Assembly: GCA_019414665.1 (NCBI GenBank)
Contig: DXLO01000004.1
Span: 41,742 to 105,741, forward strand
Length of the DNA stretch: 64,000 bases
Source of the DNA: Bacteroides sp.
GTDB taxonomy: Bacteria > Bacteroidota > Bacteroidia > Bacteroidales > Bacteroidaceae
Direction: 5' to 3'
Positions 8,737-16,994 of this stretch are shown one piece after another (the stretch's first letter is position 1; the number at the start of each line of letters is the position of its first letter). The position numbers and the translations under genes are program-made. Below the pieces are notes generated by a model. That model had not been told where the DNA came from. It saw only the letters and a list, made by a program, of their open reading frames with translations, and made no database searches.

Positions 8737-9784
8737 TAATGCCCCCACCCAGTACTACATCATCCCTATAGAAAGCGGCTGCCTGTCCCGGAGCAATGGC
8801 TGTCAGCGGCTCGTGCAGTTGTACATGCAGGGTGTTATCCGGTTGCAGGGTTACTGTGCAGCGGTTGGCTTGTTTCCGATAGCGTATTTTGACGATGATG
8901 TCGTCCTTGTTTAGTAATAAAGCGGGATTGGTGATGCGCCATTCTTTCAGTCTCATTTCTGTTTTTTCCAGTGCTTTCAAGTCGCTCAGTATGACTTTGT
9001 TTTCTGCCGGAATGATTTCTTTGACAAAGACAGCCCGGTTAAGATCTATGCCCAATCCTCTCCGCTGGCCGATGGTATAGAAAGGATAACCTTTGTGCCG
9101 TGCGATAAAATTCCCCATTTCATCGAAGAATTTACCCGGTAGGATACTTCCTTCAGGTAATTCCTTATGTAGGAATGTGCGGTAGTCCATGGGGCAGAAG
9201 CATACTCCCAGACTGTCCCGTTTATGGGCGGCTTTCAGAAAACCACGCTCTGCCGCGATTTCACGGACACGGGCTTTAGTCAGGTTGCCCATAGGGAGAA
9301 GCATACGTTGCAGGATTTCTTGTGGCAGCCCCCATAGGAAAAAGGATTGGTCTTTATCCGGGTCGGCACCGGTAGTGATGTGATAGCATCCATTGATGAA
9401 GCGCCGGCGTACATAATGTCCTGTAGCGAAGTGATAAATTCCCATTTCATCGGATATTTTCTTCAAAAGAGGCCATTTCAGGTAGTTGTTGCACAAGGTA
9501 CAGGGAACCGGGGTATGACCTGCCATATATTCGTTGATGAAATAGTCAATGATGGTTTTCCGGAAGGTGTCACGAACATCGTATGTGAGATGGGGGATGT
9601 TCAGACGTTCACATAAAGCGCGGGCGTCCTCCAGATACTCTGTATCATTTTCTTTTTCATAAAAGCGGAAGGTGATGCCGGTTACTTCGTATCCTGCATC
9701 CTGCAATAGAAGGGCGGCTACGGAACTGTCTGTTCCTCCGCTCATGCCTAGTAGGACTTTATTATTGGACTCTGTTTCTCTCAT
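8729..9784 (-). CDS. mnmA: tRNA-specific 2-thiouridylase MnmA
   Basis: 351 residues, close to the usual family size. It carries the ATP-pyrophosphatase PP-loop SGGTDSS (residues 15-21), catalytic Cys98 (CTLCNNYLKW) and the second sulfur-transfer Cys195 (LGVCFC). It activates U34 of Lys, Glu and Gln tRNAs with ATP and inserts sulfur to make s2U. The start ATG lies 2 bp after the stop of the RhuM-like gene, so the two are co-transcribed and probably translationally coupled. Bacteroides often carry more than one mnmA copy; whether this is the only one cannot be told from the window. Confidence 0.93.
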   Translation of the reverse strand: MRETESNNKVLLGMSGGTDSSVAALLLQDAGYEVTGITFRFYEKENDTEYLEDARALCERLNIPHLTYDVRDTFRKTIIDYFINEYMAGHTPVPCTLCNNYLKWPLLKKISDEMGIYHFATGHYVRRRFINGCYHITTGADPDKDQSFFLWGLPQEILQRMLLPMGNLTKARVREIAAERGFLKAAHKRDSLGVCFCPMDYRTFLHKELPEGSILPGKFFDEMGNFIARHKGYPFYTIGQRRGLGIDLNRAVFVKEIIPAENKVILSDLKALEKTEMRLKEWRITNPALLLNKDDIIVKIRYRKQANRCTVTLQPDNTLHVQLHEPLTAIAPGQAAAFYRDDVVLGGGIII

Positions 9785-9786
9785 CT

Positions 9787-10257
9787 TTATAGCAGTTTTG
9801 TGAGGATAGATGCCGGAATATCCATTTTGGAGAAGGCAAACAGTTTCTTTCCCAAATCTTTCAAAGAGGCTCCGATGTGATATACGTCGGATTGGTCTAT
9901 AATAAGAAAACGGTCATGTGCCTGGCTATTAGCCCATTGGCGGAATTGGATTCCTCGTTTCGTATTTACACGGTATCCTACTGATATAATCACATCTAAA
10001 TTATAATATTCTAAGTTACGGGTAATCTGTCTGTTGCCTTCTTGGCGAACTGTTCGGAAATTCCGAACGGTTGAACTTTGGATTAGTTCTTCTGATTTAT
10101 AAATGTTCTTTAGATGCTCGCTTATATTGGCTTTGCTGGATTGGAATAGTTCTACTATTTGTGCCTGGGTCAGCCACACTGTTTCATCTTCAATGCGCAC
10201 TTCCATCCTCACTGATTCATCCGGCTGGTAGAGTATGATTTCTCCTTGTTGTTCCAT
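9787..10257 (-). CDS. Short RhuM-like protein (apparently internally deleted)
   Basis: 156 residues. Residues 1 to about 112 match the N-terminal region of the RhuM family (VWLTQAQIVELFQ, SEHLKNIYKSEEL, YYNLDVIISVGYRVNTKRG, FRQWA). The frame then jumps directly to AHDRFLIIDQSDVYHIGAS and LKDLGKKLFAFSKMD, a tail I associate with the C-terminus of longer proteins of about 300 residues. The central part therefore appears to be missing in frame. The role of RhuM proteins is not established; some sit in islands or beside restriction systems. It lies 2 bp upstream of mnmA. Probably a remnant that is still translated. Confidence 0.65.
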   Translation of the reverse strand: MEQQGEIILYQPDESVRMEVRIEDETVWLTQAQIVELFQSSKANISEHLKNIYKSEELIQSSTVRNFRTVRQEGNRQITRNLEYYNLDVIISVGYRVNTKRGIQFRQWANSQAHDRFLIIDQSDVYHIGASLKDLGKKLFAFSKMDIPASILTKLL

Positions 10258-10276
10258 GTGTTCGATTTTTTGAGTA

Positions 10277-10284
10277 CAAAGCTA
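10277..10284 (-). promoter_or_regulatory. Possible -7 box for the RhuM-like/mnmA transcript
   Basis: TAGCTTTG on the minus strand fits TAnnTTTG, about 20 bp before the start codon. A second match, TATATTTG, lies at 10286-10293. No good -33 TTTG was found at the right distance. Confidence 0.35.
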
Positions 10285-10346
10285 GCAAATATAAATCAGA
10301 CTGATCTTGTTTTCAGGTTATAATTGAAATGTAGGATGGGAAATGA

Positions 10347-10385
10347 AACTCCGATGACAATCTATATGATAGTGCCATCGGAGTT
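10347..10385. terminator. Stem-loop after the GH2 gene
   Basis: AACTCCGATG and CATCGGAGTT form a perfect 10-bp stem around a 19-nt loop. It lies 44 bp past the GH2 stop. There is no strong U-tract. Confidence 0.5.
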
Positions 10386-10428
10386 CTGACATACTCTTCT
10401 TATTAAGGAAGGAATGCTTGCTATGTTT

Positions 10429-13400
10429 TTATTTTACCGGCATCAATGTGAATCCCCAATGATATTCCTTATTGGCGGGTAGGGTATGTTCCGGCAGAGG
10501 GCGGTCTCCCCAGCTGTCATAACCGGCTACACCTTGTTGCTTCATATCAATACATACTTCCACAAAATTACGTGGGGTGATATCATTGACATGTGTCATG
10601 CGGCGTATTACATTTTTAGCTTTTTCCTCATTATGGTTAGCAACTTCTTCGGGAGTGAAGTTAGTCCACTGACGGGGACGGCTGATAGCTTCTTCCGAGT
10701 CAAAGTCCTCTACGGAGTTGCGCAGGGCATTGAATCCGATAGTGCTGTCGGCACGTATTAACAATCCTTTTCCGCCTTTGTGGGTCAGTTCTACCCAACG
10801 GGTGTCGGTGCGGTGTCCGTTTTCTTGCGGACGGACATAGTTGTTGGTGTACATCTGGTCGGCTGTAGTGCGGTAGAGATCAACGAAACTGCTTGCATTA
10901 CGGTCGATGTAGTTTTCACCCGGTCCGCGTCCGAAATATTCTACCTGGTTCATATCGGATGGCAAATGGAAACGTACACCGATACGTGGTACGTTCAGTT
11001 TGGAAGAGGCAAGGCGTTGAGCATCCTGTCCCGGTGTGAAAGTGGCCATTAAGGTAGCTTCTGATACTTCCGTGTCGGCAGCCTTCATATCGGTAGAAGT
11101 AAAGGTGATGCCTGCATGAACCACACCGTCGGGATAGATGGTATATTTCATGATGTACAGATTGCCTGCCGCCAGTAGGTAATTGACTGTTAATACGGTC
11201 TTGTTGCCGTCTGTTGTTGTGGTAACATCTGCTACATTGAAATTCTTGCTGGACTGTTTCCATATTTGCTCGCGCTTAGGCCCACCGTTACCATAATCAT
11301 TGTCCGTCGGTGCGCGCCAGAAGTTAGGCTGAATACCAAAACCTTCAGCGAAATATTCTGTACCGTTTACTTTGTATGAAGTCACGAGTCCGCTTTTCTT
11401 GTTGAAAACGAACTGCATACGTGGTGATAATACGGTGATGATGTCACCATCCGTGCTGACGGTAGTCTTGCCGCTTGCTTTATGTCCGGTCATAGCCAAT
11501 GGTTCTATGGGCAGGCGGAATTGTTCGGAAGCAATATCGTGTCCTGCAGGAATCAAGGGCTCCGGTTCTGTGGTGGTAACTACAAAATCTACAAAATATT
11601 CTGTGCCGGCCTTGGGTTTCAATCCGTTGAGGTTGATGTTCAGTTCTTTGGAACCTTGCGGTTCGATATCTAATGATACTTTTCCGCCTTTGATTGTTTT
11701 TCCGTTTGCCTTTACGGTATAACTGATCATATACTTTTTCAAGTTGGTGAAGTAGAAACGGTTTTTTACCAGGAATTTGCCGGCAGCCGGGTCGATGGCT
11801 TCGAAACCTACATTCTGATGTGCATATTTCACTTCTGTCATGGCCGGATGCGGAGTGCGGTCCGGAGCTACGATTCCATTGCATAGGAAGTTTCCGTCGC
11901 TGGGTGCATTGGTTCCGTAATCACCTCCGTAGGCCCAGTAGGTACGTTCATTTTCGTCTGTTTCCAGAATACCTTGGTCTACCCAGTCCCAAATGTAACC
12001 GCCTTGCAGGTTCGGGTACTTGTAGATTGCTCTCCATTGTGCTGCCAGATTACCATTGGAATTGCCCATAGCGTGTGAATATTCGGATGGTGCGATGGGA
12101 CGGTCGCTGCCTTTCTTGCCTATTTCTTCCAGCCAGGCGGCACTGGGGTATTGGGGTACATACATATCTGTGTTCCATTCCCAAAGGGCGCGTTCATAAT
12201 TTACAGGACGGTTCATGCCTTTTACTTCGCGTTCTTTCAGCCATAAATAGGTCTGATAGAAATTATAACCGTTTCCGGCTTCGTTTCCTAATGACCAGAT
12301 GGCTACAGAGGGATGGTTTTTGTTACGCTCGTACATATTAATGGTACGGTCCATGTGCGGCTTCAGCCATTCGGGATGGTTGCCCAATGTTCCGCCCCGG
12401 CTTAAGTTATAATACATACCGTGGCTTTCGATGTTGGCTTCATCATATACATAGATACCATATTCATCACACAATTCATAGAACTTGCGGTCTTGCGGAT
12501 AGTGGCAGAGGCGCACGCTGTTGATGTTGTTCTGTTTCATCAGGGTGAAGTCCTTGCGCATCAGCTCTTCGGGAACATAATGTCCTGTTTCGGGATTATG
12601 TTCGTGTATGTTTACACCTTTCAGCTTGATGGGTTGGCCGTTGACGAACAAGCAAACGTATGGTTTGCCGTTTTCGGCTATCTGATCGGTTGGTTTGATC
12701 TCGAAACGGCGGAAACCTACCGTATAAGGAATGATTTCGCTTGTTTTTTCTCCGTCTTTCAGAGATATCAGTAACCGGTACAGGTTAGGGTGTTCTGATG
12801 TCCAGGTCTTGACGTTGCTGAGGGCGGCTTCAAAAGAGATGCTCTTCTGCCCGTCTGCTGTAACAGGACAGGGGGTGTTACCTTCTGCAACCACTTTCTT
12901 TGCGGCATCCAGCAATTCGTATGCTACGGTTACCTCTTTGTTGGCTGCTGTATGGTTGGTTACGTCCACATTCAGTTTGAAGATACCATTCTTATAAGTG
13001 TCGTCCAGTGTAGACACCACATTGAAATCTTTGATGTGGGTTTTGGGCTGTGAGAACAGGAATACATCACGTTCAATACCGCTCATGCGCCAGAAGTCCT
13101 GGCATTCCAGATAAGAACCGGTACTCCAGCGGAATATTTTGATGACCAGCGAGTTTTTGCCGGGTTTCAGGTAGTTGTTGATTAAGAATTCTGCCGGATT
13201 CTTGGAGTCTTCGCTGTATCCCACTTCCTGTCCGTTGACATACACGTATACACCGGATTTTGCTCCTTCCAAACGGAGGAATATGTCGCGTCCATCCCAA
13301 TCGGCGGGAATTTCGATATCACGCTGATACACACCGACCGGATTGGTTTCGGGTAACTGCGGCGGTTGTGGATTTCTGGGTTTGAATTCGTATCCATGAT

Positions 13401-13770
13401 TGGTGTAGATGGCCACTCCGTAGCCCTGTACTTCCCAGTTGCCGGGTACTTTAATCTCCTTCCAGGCTATGTTGGCATCCGGTTGCTCAATGTTGGCAGG
13501 CAGATCTTTGTATGCATCTGCATAATAAAAGTTCCATGTACCGTTTAGTAGTTTGTAATAAGGGCTGTTCTCATACTCGCCGGTCAGTGCCTGGTTCCGG
13601 TTGTCGTAAGTCATGAAAGCTGTGCGTGGATATTCCTTGTTGACGGCTACGGTCTGAATATCTTTCCAATAAGGTAGTTTTGTATCTTCCGCATGAAGAA
13701 CTTGTGTTGAATATGCGCATACAGCAGCGCTGATCAGGAATTTAAATAAGGTTGTCATTTTAGGTTTCAT
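10429..13770 (-). CDS. GH2 beta-galactosidase (LacZ-like, secreted)
   Basis: 1113 residues with a signal peptide (FKFLISAAVCAYSTQVLHA). The order follows LacZ: sugar-binding jelly roll (about 50-225), Ig-like domain, TIM barrel (about 350-650), a further Ig-like domain and the large beta-galactosidase small-chain domain ending WGFTLMPVK. Predicted acid/base Glu497 lies in SLGNEAGNG and nucleophile Glu563 in SEYSHAMGN. It should release terminal beta-galactose from host or plant glycans in the periplasm. The start could also be the ATG 12 bp downstream (MTTLFKF). It stands alone on the minus strand between HU and the RhuM-like gene. Confidence 0.92.
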   Translation of the reverse strand: MKPKMTTLFKFLISAAVCAYSTQVLHAEDTKLPYWKDIQTVAVNKEYPRTAFMTYDNRNQALTGEYENSPYYKLLNGTWNFYYADAYKDLPANIEQPDANIAWKEIKVPGNWEVQGYGVAIYTNHGYEFKPRNPQPPQLPETNPVGVYQRDIEIPADWDGRDIFLRLEGAKSGVYVYVNGQEVGYSEDSKNPAEFLINNYLKPGKNSLVIKIFRWSTGSYLECQDFWRMSGIERDVFLFSQPKTHIKDFNVVSTLDDTYKNGIFKLNVDVTNHTAANKEVTVAYELLDAAKKVVAEGNTPCPVTADGQKSISFEAALSNVKTWTSEHPNLYRLLISLKDGEKTSEIIPYTVGFRRFEIKPTDQIAENGKPYVCLFVNGQPIKLKGVNIHEHNPETGHYVPEELMRKDFTLMKQNNINSVRLCHYPQDRKFYELCDEYGIYVYDEANIESHGMYYNLSRGGTLGNHPEWLKPHMDRTINMYERNKNHPSVAIWSLGNEAGNGYNFYQTYLWLKEREVKGMNRPVNYERALWEWNTDMYVPQYPSAAWLEEIGKKGSDRPIAPSEYSHAMGNSNGNLAAQWRAIYKYPNLQGGYIWDWVDQGILETDENERTYWAYGGDYGTNAPSDGNFLCNGIVAPDRTPHPAMTEVKYAHQNVGFEAIDPAAGKFLVKNRFYFTNLKKYMISYTVKANGKTIKGGKVSLDIEPQGSKELNINLNGLKPKAGTEYFVDFVVTTTEPEPLIPAGHDIASEQFRLPIEPLAMTGHKASGKTTVSTDGDIITVLSPRMQFVFNKKSGLVTSYKVNGTEYFAEGFGIQPNFWRAPTDNDYGNGGPKREQIWKQSSKNFNVADVTTTTDGNKTVLTVNYLLAAGNLYIMKYTIYPDGVVHAGITFTSTDMKAADTEVSEATLMATFTPGQDAQRLASSKLNVPRIGVRFHLPSDMNQVEYFGRGPGENYIDRNASSFVDLYRTTADQMYTNNYVRPQENGHRTDTRWVELTHKGGKGLLIRADSTIGFNALRNSVEDFDSEEAISRPRQWTNFTPEEVANHNEEKAKNVIRRMTHVNDITPRNFVEVCIDMKQQGVAGYDSWGDRPLPEHTLPANKEYHWGFTLMPVK

Positions 13771-13795
13771 AGGTTCAAATAGAAAAATGAAGAAG

Positions 13796-13823
13796 AAAGG
13801 GCGCTAGTACCGGCGCCCCTTTC
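13796..13823 (-). terminator. Terminator of the HU gene
   Basis: On the minus strand a GGGCGC/GCGCCC stem with flanking A/T pairs lies 28 bp after the HU stop. Confidence 0.6.
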
Positions 13824-13850
13824 CTTAAGTCCTTTTATGTAAAATAGCAA

Positions 13851-14123
13851 TTATTTAATTGCGTCTGCCAGTTCAGCACCTGGTTTGAACTTGGTTACTT
13901 TTTTAGCAGGAATAGTAATCGTTGCTTTTGTGGATGGGTTGATACCTGTTCTTGCACTTCTTTCAGCAACAGAGAATGTTCCGAATCCGATTAATGATAC
14001 TTTGTCCCCTTCTTGGAGGGCCTTTGTTACAGTTGAAACGAAAGCTTCAACTGCTTTTTTTGCGTCGACTTTGCTCAAGCCGGCTTCAGCGGCGACTGCG
14101 CTGATAAGATCTGCCTTATTCAT
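13851..14123 (-). CDS. HU family DNA-binding protein
   Basis: 90 residues, the usual length for HU/IHF. The N-terminal helices (MNKADLISAVAAEAGLSKVDAKKAV) and the conserved GFGTFSVAERSARTG core are clear. The DNA-bending arm keeps the proline (NPSTKATITIPA), and the end is VTKFKPGAELADAI. It is a nucleoid architectural protein that bends DNA non-specifically. It is monocistronic, with a strong promoter at 14178-14208 and its own terminator. Codon use is that of a highly expressed gene. Confidence 0.96.
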   Translation of the reverse strand: MNKADLISAVAAEAGLSKVDAKKAVEAFVSTVTKALQEGDKVSLIGFGTFSVAERSARTGINPSTKATITIPAKKVTKFKPGAELADAIK

Positions 14124-14177
14124 AACGAAAATGATTAATTATTAAATGTAACACAAAAGTTTTACCAAAATCAGTGA

Positions 14178-14208
14178 CAAATATATGCTTTCAAAATTAG
14201 AAATCAAA
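14178..14208 (-). promoter_or_regulatory. Strong promoter of the HU gene
   Basis: On the minus strand TTTG, exactly 19 bp, then TATATTTG. This is a full match to the Bacteroides sigma-ABfr consensus and gives a leader of about 48 nt. Confidence 0.65.
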
Positions 14209-14290
14209 CAGATAGCCTAAAAAAGATGCTCCAAAAATCAAAAAAACGTAAGAGAACTCTTGTTTTCTGTTATATAACAGAATAAAATTG

Positions 14291-14298
14291 TAAATTTG
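14291..14298 (+). promoter_or_regulatory. -7 box for the rhomboid operon
   Basis: TAAATTTG matches TAnnTTTG 36 bp before ATG 14334. Only a loose -33 (TGTTTT region) lies upstream. Confidence 0.45.
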
Positions 14299-14333
14299 CG
14301 CGCAATCAATGTTTTATTAGACGAAGAATATTT

Positions 14334-15011
14334 ATGAACAGTATACCTACAGTAACCAAGAATTTATTGATAATAAATGTGTTGTGTTTCTTTGGAGGCG
14401 TGGTAGCCATGAAGTATGGAATTAACCTAAACGACCTGCTGGGACTACACTTTTTTATGGCGTCTGATTTTAATCCTGCCCAGTTGATTACTTATATGTT
14501 TATGCATGGCGGTTTCCAGCATATCTTTTTTAACATGTTTGCTTTGTGGATGTTTGGCCGTACGCTTGAACAGGTCTGGGGACCGAAACGTTTCTTATCC
14601 TATTATATGGTATGTGGTATAGGTGCGGGACTGGTGCAGGAGCTGGTGCAATATATACAATATGTGACTGAATTATCGCAGTATGACAGTGTGAATACGG
14701 GGATTGCCGTGATCCCGATGGCGGAGTACTTGAATCTGATGACTACAGTTGGCGCTTCGGGAGCGATATATGGTATTTTATTGGCATTCGGTATGCTGTT
14801 CCCCAATAGTCAGATGTTTGTATTCCCTATCCCATTTCCTGTCAAGGCTAAATATTTTGTGATGGGATATGCTGCTTTGGAGATATTTTTGGGCTTGGGT
14901 GCTTCGACCGATGGCGTTGCCCACTTTGCACACTTGGGAGGTATGATTTTTGGCTTTATATTGATAATGTATTGGAGAAAAAAGAATAACAATGGGCAGT
15001 TTTATTACTGA
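14334..15011 (+). CDS. Rhomboid family intramembrane serine protease (first of two)
   Basis: 225 residues with six predicted membrane segments. The catalytic dyad is Ser142 in GASGAIYG and His200 in HFAHLGG. The conserved HxxxxN element of TM2 is also present (GGFQHIFFNMFALWMFG). It should cut transmembrane helices of unknown membrane proteins. The last 20 bp overlap the start of a second rhomboid gene, which implies translational coupling and perhaps joint function. Confidence 0.92.
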   Translation: MNSIPTVTKNLLIINVLCFFGGVVAMKYGINLNDLLGLHFFMASDFNPAQLITYMFMHGGFQHIFFNMFALWMFGRTLEQVWGPKRFLSYYMVCGIGAGLVQELVQYIQYVTELSQYDSVNTGIAVIPMAEYLNLMTTVGASGAIYGILLAFGMLFPNSQMFVFPIPFPVKAKYFVMGYAALEIFLGLGASTDGVAHFAHLGGMIFGFILIMYWRKKNNNGQFYY

Positions 15012-15885
15012 TTTGAAAAATAGTTTCAACAAAGGGAACATATATATCCAGTTTATATATATTAATGTAGGGGTATTCATTGTAACTTCCTTATTGGGAA
15101 TTTTATGGATGCTGTTCAACCGGAATGGAGCATTTGTGCTTCAATATTTGGAACTGCCGGCCTGGACGTTGCAGTTTGTCAAGCAGCCTTGGTCTTTGCT
15201 GACTTATATGTTCATGCACGCAGGTATTTTGCATTTGCTGTTTAACATGCTGTGGCTTTATTGGTTCGGGCAGATGTTTCTGTCTCTTTTCTCGGCAAAG
15301 CATTTCCGCGGGCTCTATCTGTTGGGAGGTATTTGTGGCGGTTTGTTGTATATGATCGCTTACAATGTTTTCCCTTATTTCAGTGATTCTTTGTATTATT
15401 CTTATTTGTTGGGAGCATCAGCTTCCGTACTTGCTATCGTTGTGGCCACTGCGGTACGTGCACCGGAATATAGAGTAAACTTTATGTTTATTGGGACTGT
15501 TAGGTTGAAGTATGTGGCTCTGTTTATGGTTGTGACCGATTTGCTGTTTATGACATCGGGCAATGCCGGTGGCCATATCGCTCATTTAGGAGGTGCTTTG
15601 GCCGGATGGTGGTTTGCTTCCGGATTGTCCCGCGGACATGATGCTACGTCATGGATAAACCGATGCTTGGATTGCTTCTCGGAAGGTCTTTCGTTTCGTC
15701 GTCAATCGAAAAGACCGAAGATGAAAGTTCATTATGGTGATAAGGCAAAAGATTACGATTATAATGCCCGTAAAAAACAGCAAAGCGAGGAGATAGACCG
15801 TATATTGGATAAATTAAAGAAATCCGGTTATAACAGTCTGACTACCGAAGAGAAGAAAAGCTTGTTTGATGCGAGCAAAAAGTGA
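14992..15885 (+). CDS. Rhomboid family protease with C-terminal extension (second of two)
   Basis: 297 residues. Catalytic Ser143 lies in LLGASAS and His198 in HIAHLGG, with AGILHLLFNMLWLYWFG as the TM2 signature. After the last membrane segment comes a cytoplasmic charged tail of about 85 residues, ending LTTEEKKSLFDASKK. This matches the DUF6576-type extension seen in Bacteroidetes rhomboids. It overlaps the first rhomboid gene by 20 bp and is followed 3 bp later by the endonuclease-fold gene. Both rhomboids keep the full dyad, so this is not an active/inactive pair. Confidence 0.92.
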   Translation: MGSFITDLKNSFNKGNIYIQFIYINVGVFIVTSLLGILWMLFNRNGAFVLQYLELPAWTLQFVKQPWSLLTYMFMHAGILHLLFNMLWLYWFGQMFLSLFSAKHFRGLYLLGGICGGLLYMIAYNVFPYFSDSLYYSYLLGASASVLAIVVATAVRAPEYRVNFMFIGTVRLKYVALFMVVTDLLFMTSGNAGGHIAHLGGALAGWWFASGLSRGHDATSWINRCLDCFSEGLSFRRQSKRPKMKVHYGDKAKDYDYNARKKQQSEEIDRILDKLKKSGYNSLTTEEKKSLFDASKK

Positions 15886-15888
15886 TAT

Positions 15889-16968
15889 ATGAAATATATT
15901 GGTCGTTTTTTGGGATGGATACTACTGGGCATAAACTTGTGTATGGTGGTATTGTTACTGGTATGTGCTTACAGCCCTTATATTGATCCTGTGGCTCATC
16001 CGGTATGGTCATGTGCCGGTTTGGCTTTTCCCGCTTTTTTGATTGTTAATCTTTTGTTTCTGGTCTTTTGGTTGGTGATTTATCGTAAATATGCGTTGCT
16101 TTCATTTTTAGGCCTGGTATGTTCCATTGGTGCTATCCGTACTTATTTCCCAGTCAATGTATTTGTATCTGATGTACCGGAAGGGGCAATCAAATTCTTA
16201 TCCTACAATACGATGGCCTTTGAAAAAAACCGTGCGAACACCAAGGATAATCCGAATCCTGTGCTGGAATATTTAAGAAACAGCAATGCGGATATAATCT
16301 GCCTGCAGGAATATATTGTAGGCGGACGGTTAACCAAGAAAGAGGTGGATTATGCTTTAAGAGATTATCCTTATAAAAATTATCATAAGATATCGGGGGC
16401 CAACGGTTTGGGTTGTTATTCCCGTTTTCCTATTTTGTCGGCACATCCGGTGAAATATGCCAGCCTTAACAATGGTTCCATCGCTTATAAAATCAAAGTG
16501 AATGGTGATACCTTGCTGGTTGTTAATAATCATCTGGAATCCAATAAGCTGACTGAGAAGGATAAAGAAGTCTATCGCGAAATGATGAAGGATCCTGATA
16601 AGCAAAAGGTATCGCAAGGGTCTCGTTTGCTGATCGGAAAACTGGCGGAAGCATCGGCTATACGTGCCGTTCAGGCTGATTCCATAGCTCGTTTGGTGGC
16701 CGGTTACAAAGGGGGAGGCATAATTGTATGCGGTGACTTCAATGATTCTCCTATATCATACACTCACAGGGTGGTAGGGGAAGGTCTGAATGATGCTTTT
16801 GTGGAGTCGGGAAACGGCTTTGGCATATCTTATAATCAAAATCATTTTTATTTCAGAATAGACAATATTTTATTGAGCAAGAATTTAAAATCTTACCGTT
16901 GTACGGTGGATAATACGATAAAGAGTTCGGATCATTACCCCATTTGGTGTTATGTGGCGGAGAAGTGA
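15889..16968 (+). CDS. Membrane-anchored endonuclease/exonuclease/phosphatase family protein
   Basis: 359 residues. Three hydrophobic segments occupy the first 90 residues. The EEP fold follows: FLSYNTMAF, CLQEYIVGG (metal-binding Glu), VVNNHLES, CGDFNDSP and a final SSDHYPIW. All expected catalytic motifs are present. The substrate could be a phosphodiester lipid or sugar, or nucleic acid, and cannot be decided from sequence. The gene is third in the rhomboid operon, starting 3 bp after the previous stop. A domain outside the membrane would suit a phospholipid- or phosphate-releasing role. Confidence 0.85.
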   Translation: MKYIGRFLGWILLGINLCMVVLLLVCAYSPYIDPVAHPVWSCAGLAFPAFLIVNLLFLVFWLVIYRKYALLSFLGLVCSIGAIRTYFPVNVFVSDVPEGAIKFLSYNTMAFEKNRANTKDNPNPVLEYLRNSNADIICLQEYIVGGRLTKKEVDYALRDYPYKNYHKISGANGLGCYSRFPILSAHPVKYASLNNGSIAYKIKVNGDTLLVVNNHLESNKLTEKDKEVYREMMKDPDKQKVSQGSRLLIGKLAEASAIRAVQADSIARLVAGYKGGGIIVCGDFNDSPISYTHRVVGEGLNDAFVESGNGFGISYNQNHFYFRIDNILLSKNLKSYRCTVDNTIKSSDHYPIWCYVAEK

Positions 16969-16994
16969 TTTTACATACCTTTAATTGACAGATT

